A stretch of DNA of 52,592 nt, from contig JAEDDX010000011.1 in NCBI GenBank assembly GCA_016293615.1, forward strand, positions 1 to 52,592, read 5' to 3'. This document shows positions 25,273 through 32,877 of this stretch, one piece after another (the first letter of the stretch is position 1; each line of letters begins with the position of its first letter). The DNA is from Acetatifactor sp. (GTDB taxonomy: Bacteria > Bacillota > Clostridia > Lachnospirales > Lachnospiraceae). Made by a program: the position numbers and the translations under genes. The notes under the pieces are model-generated. The model made no database searches. It was not told where the DNA came from and saw only the letters and a list, made by a program, of their open reading frames with translations.

Positions 25273-25923
25273 CCGCAGCATCCCTGATGCAAGCCCCGAA
25301 TAGAAGGCTTCCACATCCTCCTTCGCCAGATAGACATTCAGCCTCTGCGCTGCGGTCGATGTGTCACCATTCTCGATCCTCGCGCCGGCCTGGTCAAACA
25401 CGCCCTGCACATATACATTCTCCCAGAGCAGCACCGTCTCCCGTTCATCCGTGACGGTATAGACATGGATCCGGTCTCCCGCACGCAGAACGCCGCCCGC
25501 CACCTGGTACAGATCCTCGGCCTTAAAGCCGGCGATGACGGGGTCCTTGATCTCCTGCACGATCTCATCCAACACCTCAAACGCTCCCGGCGCCGGCAAT
25601 GTACCCGCACTTAGGTCATATGCCGCCACCCTGCCAATCAGCTCCTGCGGATCCTGAATGGTCAGTGTCGTGACAACCGCTTGGTCAACCTCCGTCAGGA
25701 CAAACAATGTATCCAGATTGTCCTGCGTGATCAACTGTCCCTTCGGGATGTCAACGCTCGTCACATACACCTTCGCCTTCTCATACTTCGTGAGTATATT
25801 TTTCTCTGCCTGCAGCATCACTGCAAAAACCGCCACTGCGGCAATCAGAGCCGCAACGGCACCTCCGATCTTCCTCTTTTCAGACACGGAAGCATCCTTG
25901 CTTCTTTTCTTTTTTTCTCTCAT
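25255..25923 (-). CDS. CpaB/RcpC-like pilus assembly protein (SAF domain)
   Basis: A 222-residue protein with a basic cytoplasmic N-terminus, one membrane helix (about residues 18-38) and an outer SAF domain. The line VTSVDIPKGQLITQDNL followed by GRVAAYDLSAGTLPAPGAF is typical of CpaB/FlgA SAF domains. CpaB proteins assist Flp pilus assembly at the cell envelope. It is slightly shorter than proteobacterial CpaB, which also contacts the secretin; no secretin exists here. AGGAG lies five bases before the ATG at 25923. Confidence 0.85.
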   Translation of the reverse strand: MREKKKRSKDASVSEKRKIGGAVAALIAAVAVFAVMLQAEKNILTKYEKAKVYVTSVDIPKGQLITQDNLDTLFVLTEVDQAVVTTLTIQDPQELIGRVAAYDLSAGTLPAPGAFEVLDEIVQEIKDPVIAGFKAEDLYQVAGGVLRAGDRIHVYTVTDERETVLLWENVYVQGVFDQAGARIENGDTSTAAQRLNVYLAKEDVEAFYSGLASGMLRVVKVY

Positions 25924-25934
25924 ACACTCTCCTA

Positions 25935-26040
25935 AAAAGCTTTGTCCTTTCAAAGGTTTCTTCTGTCAGAGTTTTCTTCGTTCAAAAGTTTTTTAAGCTT
26001 CTCTTTCATAAAATCCTCTTTCAAAAGTCTTTCAAAAGCC
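25935..26040. repeat. degenerate TTTCAAAA-type repeats before cpaB
   Basis: The gap and the 3' end of the preceding gene hold several imperfect copies of CTTTCAAAAG-like words at irregular spacing of about 11-17 bp. This is weaker than the two arrays downstream but of similar style. It is AT-rich compared with the flanking genes. Confidence 0.45.
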
Positions 26041-26616
26041 TTCCTTCACGGCTATGTCAGCCAGTTTTCCCTTATGCGCCCGTATTTCCATTCCGAACAT
26101 CCCCCTGACAGGGTACGATATTTCGCTGTAGACGCCGGTGGAGACGATCTCCTTCCCGTTCGGAGCGCAGACCGTACCGACGGGTCTTTCACACCTTGCC
26201 GGGGAGCCTCCGGGCTGGTAGGTCGTGATCTCTACGCTGTCCTCCCGGACATTGTAGACAGTAAAATTCTCGATTTGCACCGGCCCCGAGATCAATTCCT
26301 TGTTGGGGCACTCCCAATCCTCATTCAGCCCGAGGTTTCCTCGCAGCGCGTTTTGATATCTGGTCCAGGCTAAGCCGGCATCGTCGATCAATATGGTGTG
26401 CGTCGTGCCGTACTCTTCCACATCGATCACGATTGCAGCCAGATTGGAGAGTGCAAGCGCATCCTCCATATACTGAGACGAGCTTTGAAATGCCTGCATC
26501 TGAACGGAGGCACACAGGAAGACTCCCAAGAGCAGAAGGAGCCATAGTCCGTATGCCCACCCGATCTGACCCTCGTCAGTACTTCGCAGTAGATACCCTG
26601 CTTTCCTCAAAATCAT
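26032..26616 (-). CDS. membrane-anchored pseudopilin-like protein of the Tad operon
   Basis: A 194-residue protein with a short N-terminus, one hydrophobic helix (about residues 19-41) beginning near DEGQIGWAYGLWLLLLLG, and a large outer domain. The layout (short positive leader, Glu shortly before the helix) is that of TadE/TadF/TadG-like minor pseudopilins, which may be cut by TadV. No closer family was recognised. It overlaps the preceding gene by 41 bp; AGAGG five bases before the ATG supports the start. Two outer cysteines could form a disulfide. Confidence 0.72.
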   Translation of the reverse strand: MILRKAGYLLRSTDEGQIGWAYGLWLLLLLGVFLCASVQMQAFQSSSQYMEDALALSNLAAIVIDVEEYGTTHTILIDDAGLAWTRYQNALRGNLGLNEDWECPNKELISGPVQIENFTVYNVREDSVEITTYQPGGSPARCERPVGTVCAPNGKEIVSTGVYSEISYPVRGMFGMEIRAHKGKLADIAVKEGF

Positions 26617-26932
26617 AGTTTCCTCTCAGTTTCCCCCTGATATGGAGCGTCAGGGTTCCCCCATAGCCGACCCGCGTCGTGCTGGTTCCGGCAAGGTCGA
26701 TCTGTGACGCCCCGGCCTGTTCCAGTTCCGCGCACAGCTCCAGCCGGTCGGCCGCCGTCAGTTCCCCGGTGGTCTCCATCCTCAGAATATACTTTCTCAT
26801 GATCTGATTCACATCCGCCTTCTGGTTGAGCAGGGAGAGACAATCCAGATACGCCAACAACAGGATGCTCATCATCAGCATTCCCATGCAGACGGACAGG
26901 AGCTCTCCCACGCTTCCGGCTTCGCTTCTCAC
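26576..26932 (-). CDS. TadE-like minor pseudopilin
   Basis: A 118-residue protein that begins RSEAGSVGELLSVCMGML, a pilin-like N-terminus with a conserved Glu in the helix, then a hydrophobic helix to about residue 30 and a small outer domain. It fits a TadE-like pseudopilin. The GTG start overlaps the stop codon of the prepilin gene (GTGA), so it is translationally coupled. An open frame extends further upstream but lies inside the prepilin gene. Confidence 0.75.
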   Translation of the reverse strand: MRSEAGSVGELLSVCMGMLMMSILLLAYLDCLSLLNQKADVNQIMRKYILRMETTGELTAADRLELCAELEQAGASQIDLAGTSTTRVGYGGTLTLHIRGKLRGNYDFEESRVSTAKY

Positions 26933-27165
26933 GATGTAACCCCGGTCAGGATCTGCTGCGCCTTTGTCGTCATATTGGTCACCAGCGTCTGGATAAAGGC
27001 AGTCAGACTGTCCTTCATCACAACACACAAAAGCAGCGCAATGATACAAAGTCCCACCGTCACCAGGATACCGTCGATTCCGGCTTCCGCCTTCATTGCG
27101 TTCTCCTTAACTTTTCTTGCAAAATCAATTGCCTTCAGTTCCAACATAATCATCTGTTCTCTCAT
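26929..27165 (-). CDS. Flp-like major prepilin
   Basis: A 78-residue protein with a leader of about 28 residues rich in Lys and Glu, then KAEAGIDGILVTVGLCIIALLL and a short tail. This is the size and shape of a Flp-type prepilin: a leader, Ala/Gly before the helix, one hydrophobic helix and an amphipathic C-terminus. Cleavage by TadV is expected near EAG-I. The classic Glu-Tyr pair of Flp is not kept, as is common in Gram-positive members. GGAGG lies seven bases before the ATG. Confidence 0.75.
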   Translation of the reverse strand: MREQMIMLELKAIDFARKVKENAMKAEAGIDGILVTVGLCIIALLLCVVMKDSLTAFIQTLVTNMTTKAQQILTGVTS

Positions 27166-27248
27166 ACTGTTTCCTCCGTGTTTTCTTATTTTGTTATGTT
27201 TTTTTGTAACAAGTTCAAAGCCTGTTCTTTCACTTCTGCGCGGCTTTC

Positions 27249-28088
27249 CTAAAAATTGACCGCGGCTCCGAACATGTATGTCATACAGGCATACAAGGCC
27301 AGTCCCAGGACAATGGTCAACACCCCGAGCTGGCAGAATGTCACCATTCTGTCCAGGGATGCTTTCTTTTTTTCCAGGACACTCTCCTCCATATCCTTGA
27401 TCTGCTCGCCGATATCCCGAAGCAGTTCCACGGCCTGCCCCGACTCCAATGCCTGGAGTATGGTAATGCAGAGGGAGTCAACGTATCTGTTGTCGAATTT
27501 CCCCTGGAATTTGTTCAGGGATTCAAATACATCCGCCTTCATCACAATGTCCCCCGCGAGGTCCAACAGGGCTGTTTTTAATCTCGGCTCCTGCACAGAA
27601 CTATAACACTCCGCCAGGGCGTCCGTGATAAACATGCCGGCCTTGATCTGAATCTCGAGCGCATGGTATACCAGCTTTAACTCCGGCAGCTGCTTCACTG
27701 TATCCTGGGCGTTTAGATAGACCAGCATTGCGGAGGGTGCAGCCGCCATCACAAGACAGCCGAGTATCCCCTGAAGGATGCCAAGCCTCAAGCAGACAGC
27801 TCCTCCGAACAACCCAAGCAGAAACGATACAAGGAGCATTCCCGCCGGATTCATCCATTTGCCGTAATGAAACGGCGCACCGTTTCGAACCAGCCAGCGG
27901 TCCAGTCTGCAATACAGGCTGCTGTTCGCCCCCCTGTTTTTCACCATTCCCGCAAACTCCCTGTAGGCTCCGAGCAATGCTTCCCTCGTATTGCCGCTTC
28001 GGACAATCATCCGGAAAATCCCCCACACCAACAGGGCCGCAAGCAAGGCCACCCCTTTCATCCCGAAAAGCAATTCACTCTCTTTCAT
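27249..28088 (-). CDS. TadC-like inner membrane platform protein
   Basis: A 279-residue T2SSF-family protein. It has two N-terminal membrane segments (about residues 10-27 and 84-120), a cytoplasmic helical T2SSF domain (VYHALEIQIKAGMFITDAL to VELLRDIGEQIKDMEE) and a C-terminal membrane helix. With the TadB-like protein it should form the platform on which the ATPase acts. The gene is followed by an 83-bp gap with a small TTGTTA/TAACAA hairpin before the prepilin gene. Confidence 0.85.
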   Translation of the reverse strand: MKESELLFGMKGVALLAALLVWGIFRMIVRSGNTREALLGAYREFAGMVKNRGANSSLYCRLDRWLVRNGAPFHYGKWMNPAGMLLVSFLLGLFGGAVCLRLGILQGILGCLVMAAAPSAMLVYLNAQDTVKQLPELKLVYHALEIQIKAGMFITDALAECYSSVQEPRLKTALLDLAGDIVMKADVFESLNKFQGKFDNRYVDSLCITILQALESGQAVELLRDIGEQIKDMEESVLEKKKASLDRMVTFCQLGVLTIVLGLALYACMTYMFGAAVNF

Positions 28089-28122
28089 CTTCGCCGTACT
28101 CCTTCCCCGGCCAACACTGCCG

Positions 28123-29049
28123 TCAGTCCAAATGATTCATTCTTCCGAGAAAAAACACCAGAATGCCGGCCAGAAGAATCAGCCCGATGCGTCCGGGCCA
28201 GGTTCCGGTCAGAAGGGTAACCATATTGATCCCCGTCAGACTGCCGATGGAGAGCAGCACAATCGCAGACATACCTGACAAAAGGGCAAGATTGATCATT
28301 CCCTCCCGCATTAAGCCTCTCCTCTCCTGCGCCGCCCGAAGATACTCCCTCAGGCTTCTCCTGCTTCCGTTCACCAGAGAGCCCAGATCCGCGCAGTACC
28401 GGATGCTCACCTCCAGATTTCTCGCAAGCTCCTTAAACTTCGGGTGTTCCACCCGCTCGGCCATCATCAAAAGCGCCGCAGAGGAATCCCCGGTCGTCGT
28501 CGCCTCATAGTAGCAGGCGTCCAGTGCTTCCTTTATGGGTTCCTCCATGTATCGGCCGATCTGGTCGAAAATTCCCGTGATCTCCCCCGTCGTCACACTA
28601 TAATTGCCCAGAAAATCCAGAAGCTTCGGCAGATCTTCCTCCGTCCTTTTCCGGTTCCTCCGGCGCAGAGCGCGAATGATTCCAAGCTCTGCCGCGGCTG
28701 CGAGTGCGGTCACTGCTGCTGCCGCAGCCGGCCCCGCTGCCACCGACAAAATCACCCAGAGTCCTGCTCCGCCGAGCAGGTTCCATGCAAGAAACCATTC
28801 CCCTGTCAGGTGCGGAAATCTCCTCTTCAGTCCGCTGTACTGCAGCGTCTGCTCCAGCGAATACCAGAACGAGTGCGTCTGCTGAAACTGCAGCACATTC
28901 TGCCTCTGCGCCAGGTTTCTCTGCCTTGCCGCGGCATTCATCCCGGTTTTTGTTTTCAGATAGGCCTCTCTCATATGCCCGAGCATCCGCATCTCCTCGA
29001 AGCCGAGGAAAAACCCGGCAAACAACAGGCCAAATAACAACACCTTCAT
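28123..29049 (-). CDS. TadB-like inner membrane platform protein
   Basis: A 308-residue T2SSF-family protein. It has N-terminal and central membrane segments, a cytoplasmic T2SSF domain (LLDFLGNYSVTTGEITGIF, then DLGSLVNGSRRSLREYL) and two C-terminal helices. TadB and TadC homologues normally occur as a pair, as here. It lies 12 bp after the ATPase gene and 34 bp before tadC. Confidence 0.85.
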   Translation of the reverse strand: MKVLLFGLLFAGFFLGFEEMRMLGHMREAYLKTKTGMNAAARQRNLAQRQNVLQFQQTHSFWYSLEQTLQYSGLKRRFPHLTGEWFLAWNLLGGAGLWVILSVAAGPAAAAAVTALAAAAELGIIRALRRRNRKRTEEDLPKLLDFLGNYSVTTGEITGIFDQIGRYMEEPIKEALDACYYEATTTGDSSAALLMMAERVEHPKFKELARNLEVSIRYCADLGSLVNGSRRSLREYLRAAQERRGLMREGMINLALLSGMSAIVLLSIGSLTGINMVTLLTGTWPGRIGLILLAGILVFFLGRMNHLD

Positions 29050-29061
29050 CTCCTGCTCCCC

Positions 29062-30198
29062 CTAAAATATCCTCTCATAGATCAGGTTTCCCGCCGCTTC
29101 ATCCCAGCCCCTGCACACAAAGATCTCCTTCACGCGGTAATGCTCCATAAATACCACCGTTTTAAAGCAATCCAGCATCTTCATCAGCTCGCGTCTCGAA
29201 TAACGGCTCGTGCTCATGCAGTAGTCCACCAGCTTCTCGGTGGCCCGGTCTGCCGAGGGGGCGTGAATGGTCGCCGCACACAGCTGACCTGTGTACGCAG
29301 CGTTGAGCAGGTAGGCGGCCTCAGCCCCCTTCACCTCTCCCACAATAAAGAAGTCAACATCCATCGTAAGCCCGGCAATACTGATGTGTTCCAGGTCATA
29401 GCTGACTTGCTGTTCCCCGGTTCCGGGCAGCGAATGCAAAAACATCATGTCCGGATGCAGCTTTGTCGTCAGTTCATCCGCCTGCTGAGCTACCAGCACG
29501 GCGCAATCATTGGGCAAAGTCTCTTTTAGGGCGTTCAATATCGTCGTTTTGCCGGAAGAATTGCCTCCGCAGATCAGAGTGGAGCTCTCCCGGAACCTTT
29601 GAATCAGAAGTTGGGCAGTCTCAAGCTCCAGCATGCCTGCCTCGATCAGATCCTTCATCTGCGGAAAAGACCGCGGCACCTTTCTGATGCACAGATACGG
29701 CTCGCTGCAGGTATTGACCAGCGGCATGGACACGGTAAACCGCAGAATAAAGTCCGGGTGGCTCGTGTAGTCCGTAAAGCGCTGGATGGCATTGAGATTC
29801 GATATGTTGACCTGATTGCGCGTCGCAATAGAATCGATAAATGCCCGATACTCCTTCGGTGAGGAAAAACTGATGTTGGCAGACATTCTCTGCCCCTTCT
29901 TTTTCATCCGTATGTTATCGTAGGAGATGACCCGGATGTCCGAAACCGTCTTGTCATCTATGAGCGGCGAAAGCCTGGAATACCCAAAGATGTACTGCTC
30001 AAATGCCTGCAGCAGAGTCTGGTCCAGTTCTGTCGACCTGTGATAGAACTCCGCAATGTGCATCTTCGCATCCTGCAAAAACTCCTCCTTCGACAAAATA
30101 CCTTTCTTCATCTGCATCAGCGACTGTTGTTTGCGGCTGGTGTATTCCTCGACCAGAGCCTGCAGCAGATCCTCTGATGCATCAAAGTGATTCTGAAT
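29062..30198 (-). CDS. CpaF/TadA-type pilus assembly ATPase
   Basis: A GSPII_E-family ATPase that powers assembly of the Flp-type pilus. From the start chosen here (378 residues) the Walker A GGNSSGKT is at about 211-218, the Asp box region VGEVKGAEAAYLLNAAYTG near 285, and the His box TIHAP near 310. The N-terminal PLIDDKTVSDIRV is also typical. The start is uncertain: AAAGGGGG (30206-30217) is followed in frame only by ATC/ATT codons, and no in-frame ATG, GTG or TTG lies near. ATG codons further upstream (up to 30447) overlap the promoter or precede it. Confidence 0.88.
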   Translation of the reverse strand: MQNHFDASEDLLQALVEEYTSRKQQSLMQMKKGILSKEEFLQDAKMHIAEFYHRSTELDQTLLQAFEQYIFGYSRLSPLIDDKTVSDIRVISYDNIRMKKKGQRMSANISFSSPKEYRAFIDSIATRNQVNISNLNAIQRFTDYTSHPDFILRFTVSMPLVNTCSEPYLCIRKVPRSFPQMKDLIEAGMLELETAQLLIQRFRESSTLICGGNSSGKTTILNALKETLPNDCAVLVAQQADELTTKLHPDMMFLHSLPGTGEQQVSYDLEHISIAGLTMDVDFFIVGEVKGAEAAYLLNAAYTGQLCAATIHAPSADRATEKLVDYCMSTSRYSRRELMKMLDCFKTVVFMEHYRVKEIFVCRGWDEAAGNLIYERIF

Positions 30199-30305
30199 GA
30201 TGCATTCCCCCTTTTTGCAGGAAAATACCGTGCACTCGTACCCGCCTGCCTGATAAAAAATAGTTGAGATACTTGGCAGAAACTGCCGGAAAAATAGAAT
30301 CTTGA

Positions 30306-30325
30306 ACCCGCCCGAAACAGCGGGT
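30306..30325 (-). promoter_or_regulatory. hairpin at the 5' end of the pilus transcript
   Basis: On the minus strand ACCCGC and GCGGGT form a 6-bp stem with an 8-base loop. It lies right at the predicted start of transcription, so it could protect the 5' end of the long operon mRNA. Confidence 0.4.
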
Positions 30326-30331
30326 AAATTC

Positions 30332-30360
30332 ATCATAAGCGAAATGTTCCCAAATGTCAA
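30332..30360 (-). promoter_or_regulatory. consensus promoter of the Tad pilus operon
   Basis: TTGACA (30355-30360), 17 bp, TATGAT (30332-30337) on the minus strand. This is a near-perfect SigA promoter. It lies about 110 bp after the stop of the YgjP gene and 115 bp before the SD of the ATPase gene. Confidence 0.8.
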
Positions 30361-30471
30361 CATCTTTTCTATGATAAATCGTAAATTTTTGGCCAAAAAA
30401 ATCACACTTGCGGGATTCCGCGCCGGGCGCGGCCGCAAATGCGACATTTTCAGTTTGCGCGCATGCGCACT

Positions 30472-31032
30472 CTACATGCGGCGCATCAGAGCCGCTCCGT
30501 TTTCCTTCAGCCACTTATGACAGCTTTCATACCGGGGAAAGACGCGGTATACATGCGCATAAAACTGTTTGGAATGATTCATTTCCTTGCGATGGCACAG
30601 CTCATGCACCACCACACTGTCGATGACCTCCGGCGGCGCGAGCATCAGCAGACAGTTAAAGTTCAGATTGCCCTTGCTGCTGCAGCTCCCCCACCTGGTC
30701 TTCTGGTTCCGGATGGTGATTCTTCCGTAAGTCACCCCCACCAAAGGTGCATAATACCTGACCCGCTCGGGAATATACCTGCAGGCTTTATCCGCAAGCT
30801 CCTGTATCTGCGCCGCAGTCAGCTTCTCGGCGCCCGGGCTCTCCTGCTTCTGCTGCCCGACCCGTTCCTGATGCGCCCGGATCCAGCCCTCCTTCTCCCG
30901 CACGAACTGCAATATCCTGTCCTCCGACATGCGAAGCGGCGCTCTGACGATCACACTGCCGTCCTGTCTGATCTGAATGGCAAGCGTCTTTCTGGCAGAG
31001 CGAACCAGTGTATAGTGCAATGTATTCTCCAT
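30472..31032 (-). CDS. YgjP-like zinc metallopeptidase (SprT family)
   Basis: A 186-residue protein of the YgjP/DUF45 group. The zinc motif HELCHRKEMNHSKQF gives the HExxH with a third His, and TRWGSCSSKGNLNFN is the other family block. The natural substrate of YgjP-like proteins is unknown. The gene reads into the pilus operon, but the strong promoter in between suggests separate control. AAAGGGG lies eight bases before the ATG. Confidence 0.9.
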   Translation of the reverse strand: MENTLHYTLVRSARKTLAIQIRQDGSVIVRAPLRMSEDRILQFVREKEGWIRAHQERVGQQKQESPGAEKLTAAQIQELADKACRYIPERVRYYAPLVGVTYGRITIRNQKTRWGSCSSKGNLNFNCLLMLAPPEVIDSVVVHELCHRKEMNHSKQFYAHVYRVFPRYESCHKWLKENGAALMRRM

Positions 31033-31127
31033 AGTAAATGCCCCTTTGTCACTTTATCTGCCGAAGCTTACGCTGCAGTACCGCTGCATCGCGCCCGGAC
31101 ATTTTCCATACCCGCCGCCCGAAAAAG

Positions 31128-32846
31128 TCAGCGGAAATAAAAGTCTGCATACTCGGTGGAAACCACCCTGTCGTAGTGATAATAATTCTCCAGATAGTAC
31201 AGAATCCAGTCCCACTCCCAGACATGATAGGTCGAGCGGTTTACCGCAATGACATCGGGATACTTCTCGGGATACAGATTCCAGTATTCCTCCAGCTTCA
31301 TCGAAAAGGTCGGCGTGGAATTAACGGAATAATGACAGATATTCACATCGTTTAGCAGGTAACAGTAATCGAGCAGCGTATTCTCGAAGCTGTTCGTCAC
31401 GAGGACCACACCGGCCCCCTGCGGTACGTTTTTTGTAAACGCTGCGGTAACGCTGTTGTAAACTTCCGCAACCTTCCCAGAGGTAAAAATGCCCTTCGCA
31501 GGTCCTGCCGTAACCCGGTCTGTTGCATCCGACACGAGACAGCCTGCCGGGCTGCTGGGCAGGGTAACCAGCGTGCCTAAGAAAATCGTCGCCGTCACCA
31601 CCGCAATGATTCCGTAGGCAGTGTTCTTTGCCTCCTTTGCGCGAAGCTGTACCATCAGCACCAGACTCCACAGTACGGATGACAGCAAAAAACAGAGGTT
31701 ATTCGTCAGGGGCACATTGCTGACAAAGAGCACATTTAAAAAGACTGCAAAGCCAACGACCACCCCAAGCACGGGAATGGCAAGCTCCGGCTGCGCCGGG
31801 CGCGCTTCCTTTTTCATACCAAGCAACAGCACACCGGCACTCAGCACGCAAACCGGAATAAACAGTTTCATACCGTCATACCCGGAGCCCTGCCAGAGCC
31901 AGTGATAGAGCGTCACGGCGGCAGCAAACAGATTGCACAGCAAAAGCAGGCTGTTACCCGAGCACTTCCGCCCGCGTATCTTCCCTGCCGCATAGGTCAA
32001 CGCAAGTGCAACTATAGTGATTGCAGCCACATAGAGAGCTATGGTGATCGTATTCTTCGCATAAGTGAGTATGACTGACTGTCCCATGAGATTGGCGCCG
32101 GTCGCGTGGGTCAGATCGCCGCCAAACACGCCCGTAACCGCCGTCAATACGGTGTCCAAACCATGTTTCAGCACAATGCCCGCCGCATACAAGCAGCCTG
32201 TCACCGCGCAGGTACCGAAGAACAGCAGGTTGGCCCGAAGCCTGCGTCCGCGAAACAGTATGCAGAGCGCAGCCGCCATCACCGGTACCAGCACAAAGCA
32301 GGCCTGGCTTAAAATCACGCCGCACAGACACAGCGCCGCCACGATGAGAGGCGCCGGCCCTACCTTTCCGGTCCCGCGGTATGCATCGTACGCCTTCCAA
32401 AGCACACACAGCATCACGGTCATAAACCACAGCTGCATGTTAGAAAAATCGGGGGATGCAATCAGCTTCTGGTAGGTGCAGAAAAAAGCGAATCCGATCG
32501 TCCATGCACCCGCGCGGTCCAGCCCTTTTCGCAGCAGTGTCCTGCCAAAGAACACACTCACCGCCAGCTGAATCAGAAGACCGCAGCCGCGTAAAAACAG
32601 CACCAGTCCTTCCGTGCCACCCGTCAGCCACAGATAGAGCCGAATCAGGGCCACATTCAAAAAGCCTGAGGTCTGAATGGTGTCCCAGGACCGGTTGAAC
32701 AGCCCGTCTCCCTGCGACAGCCGATATGACATTGTAATCTGATACTCCTCGTCCGGCAGCAGACCGACGAAGAACATTTTCGCACCGACAAGCAGCCCTA
32801 ACAGGACAAACATTGCCGGCATCCGATACTTTCTCATCGTTTTCAT
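31128..32846 (-). CDS. GT-C-like multi-pass membrane protein
   Basis: A 572-residue protein with about ten to twelve hydrophobic helices and a C-terminal outer domain of about 130 residues. The first loop has an acidic patch (LPDEEYQITMSYRLSQ) like the catalytic Asp/Glu pair in the first outer loop of GT-C glycosyltransferases (PMT/ArnT type). This would use a lipid-linked sugar at the outer face of the membrane. The acceptor is unknown, and the family assignment is by topology and motif only. The SD is weak. Confidence 0.65.
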   Translation of the reverse strand: MKTMRKYRMPAMFVLLGLLVGAKMFFVGLLPDEEYQITMSYRLSQGDGLFNRSWDTIQTSGFLNVALIRLYLWLTGGTEGLVLFLRGCGLLIQLAVSVFFGRTLLRKGLDRAGAWTIGFAFFCTYQKLIASPDFSNMQLWFMTVMLCVLWKAYDAYRGTGKVGPAPLIVAALCLCGVILSQACFVLVPVMAAALCILFRGRRLRANLLFFGTCAVTGCLYAAGIVLKHGLDTVLTAVTGVFGGDLTHATGANLMGQSVILTYAKNTITIALYVAAITIVALALTYAAGKIRGRKCSGNSLLLLCNLFAAAVTLYHWLWQGSGYDGMKLFIPVCVLSAGVLLLGMKKEARPAQPELAIPVLGVVVGFAVFLNVLFVSNVPLTNNLCFLLSSVLWSLVLMVQLRAKEAKNTAYGIIAVVTATIFLGTLVTLPSSPAGCLVSDATDRVTAGPAKGIFTSGKVAEVYNSVTAAFTKNVPQGAGVVLVTNSFENTLLDYCYLLNDVNICHYSVNSTPTFSMKLEEYWNLYPEKYPDVIAVNRSTYHVWEWDWILYYLENYYHYDRVVSTEYADFYFR

Positions 32847-32877
32847 AGTTTACCGATTGCAGGACGAACTGCGCCTG

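Noticed and set aside
30199..30447. Longer N-terminus of the CpaF-like ATPase
   Set aside because: It would be translated from DNA that includes the consensus -35 and -10 boxes, and it shows no similarity to CpaF.
30199..30514. Minus-strand frame ending in MHHSESL that overlaps the ATPase leader
   Set aside because: Only its last seven codons have an SD. The rest crosses the promoter and is not protein-like. Kept as a possible mini-leader in the findings, not as a gene.
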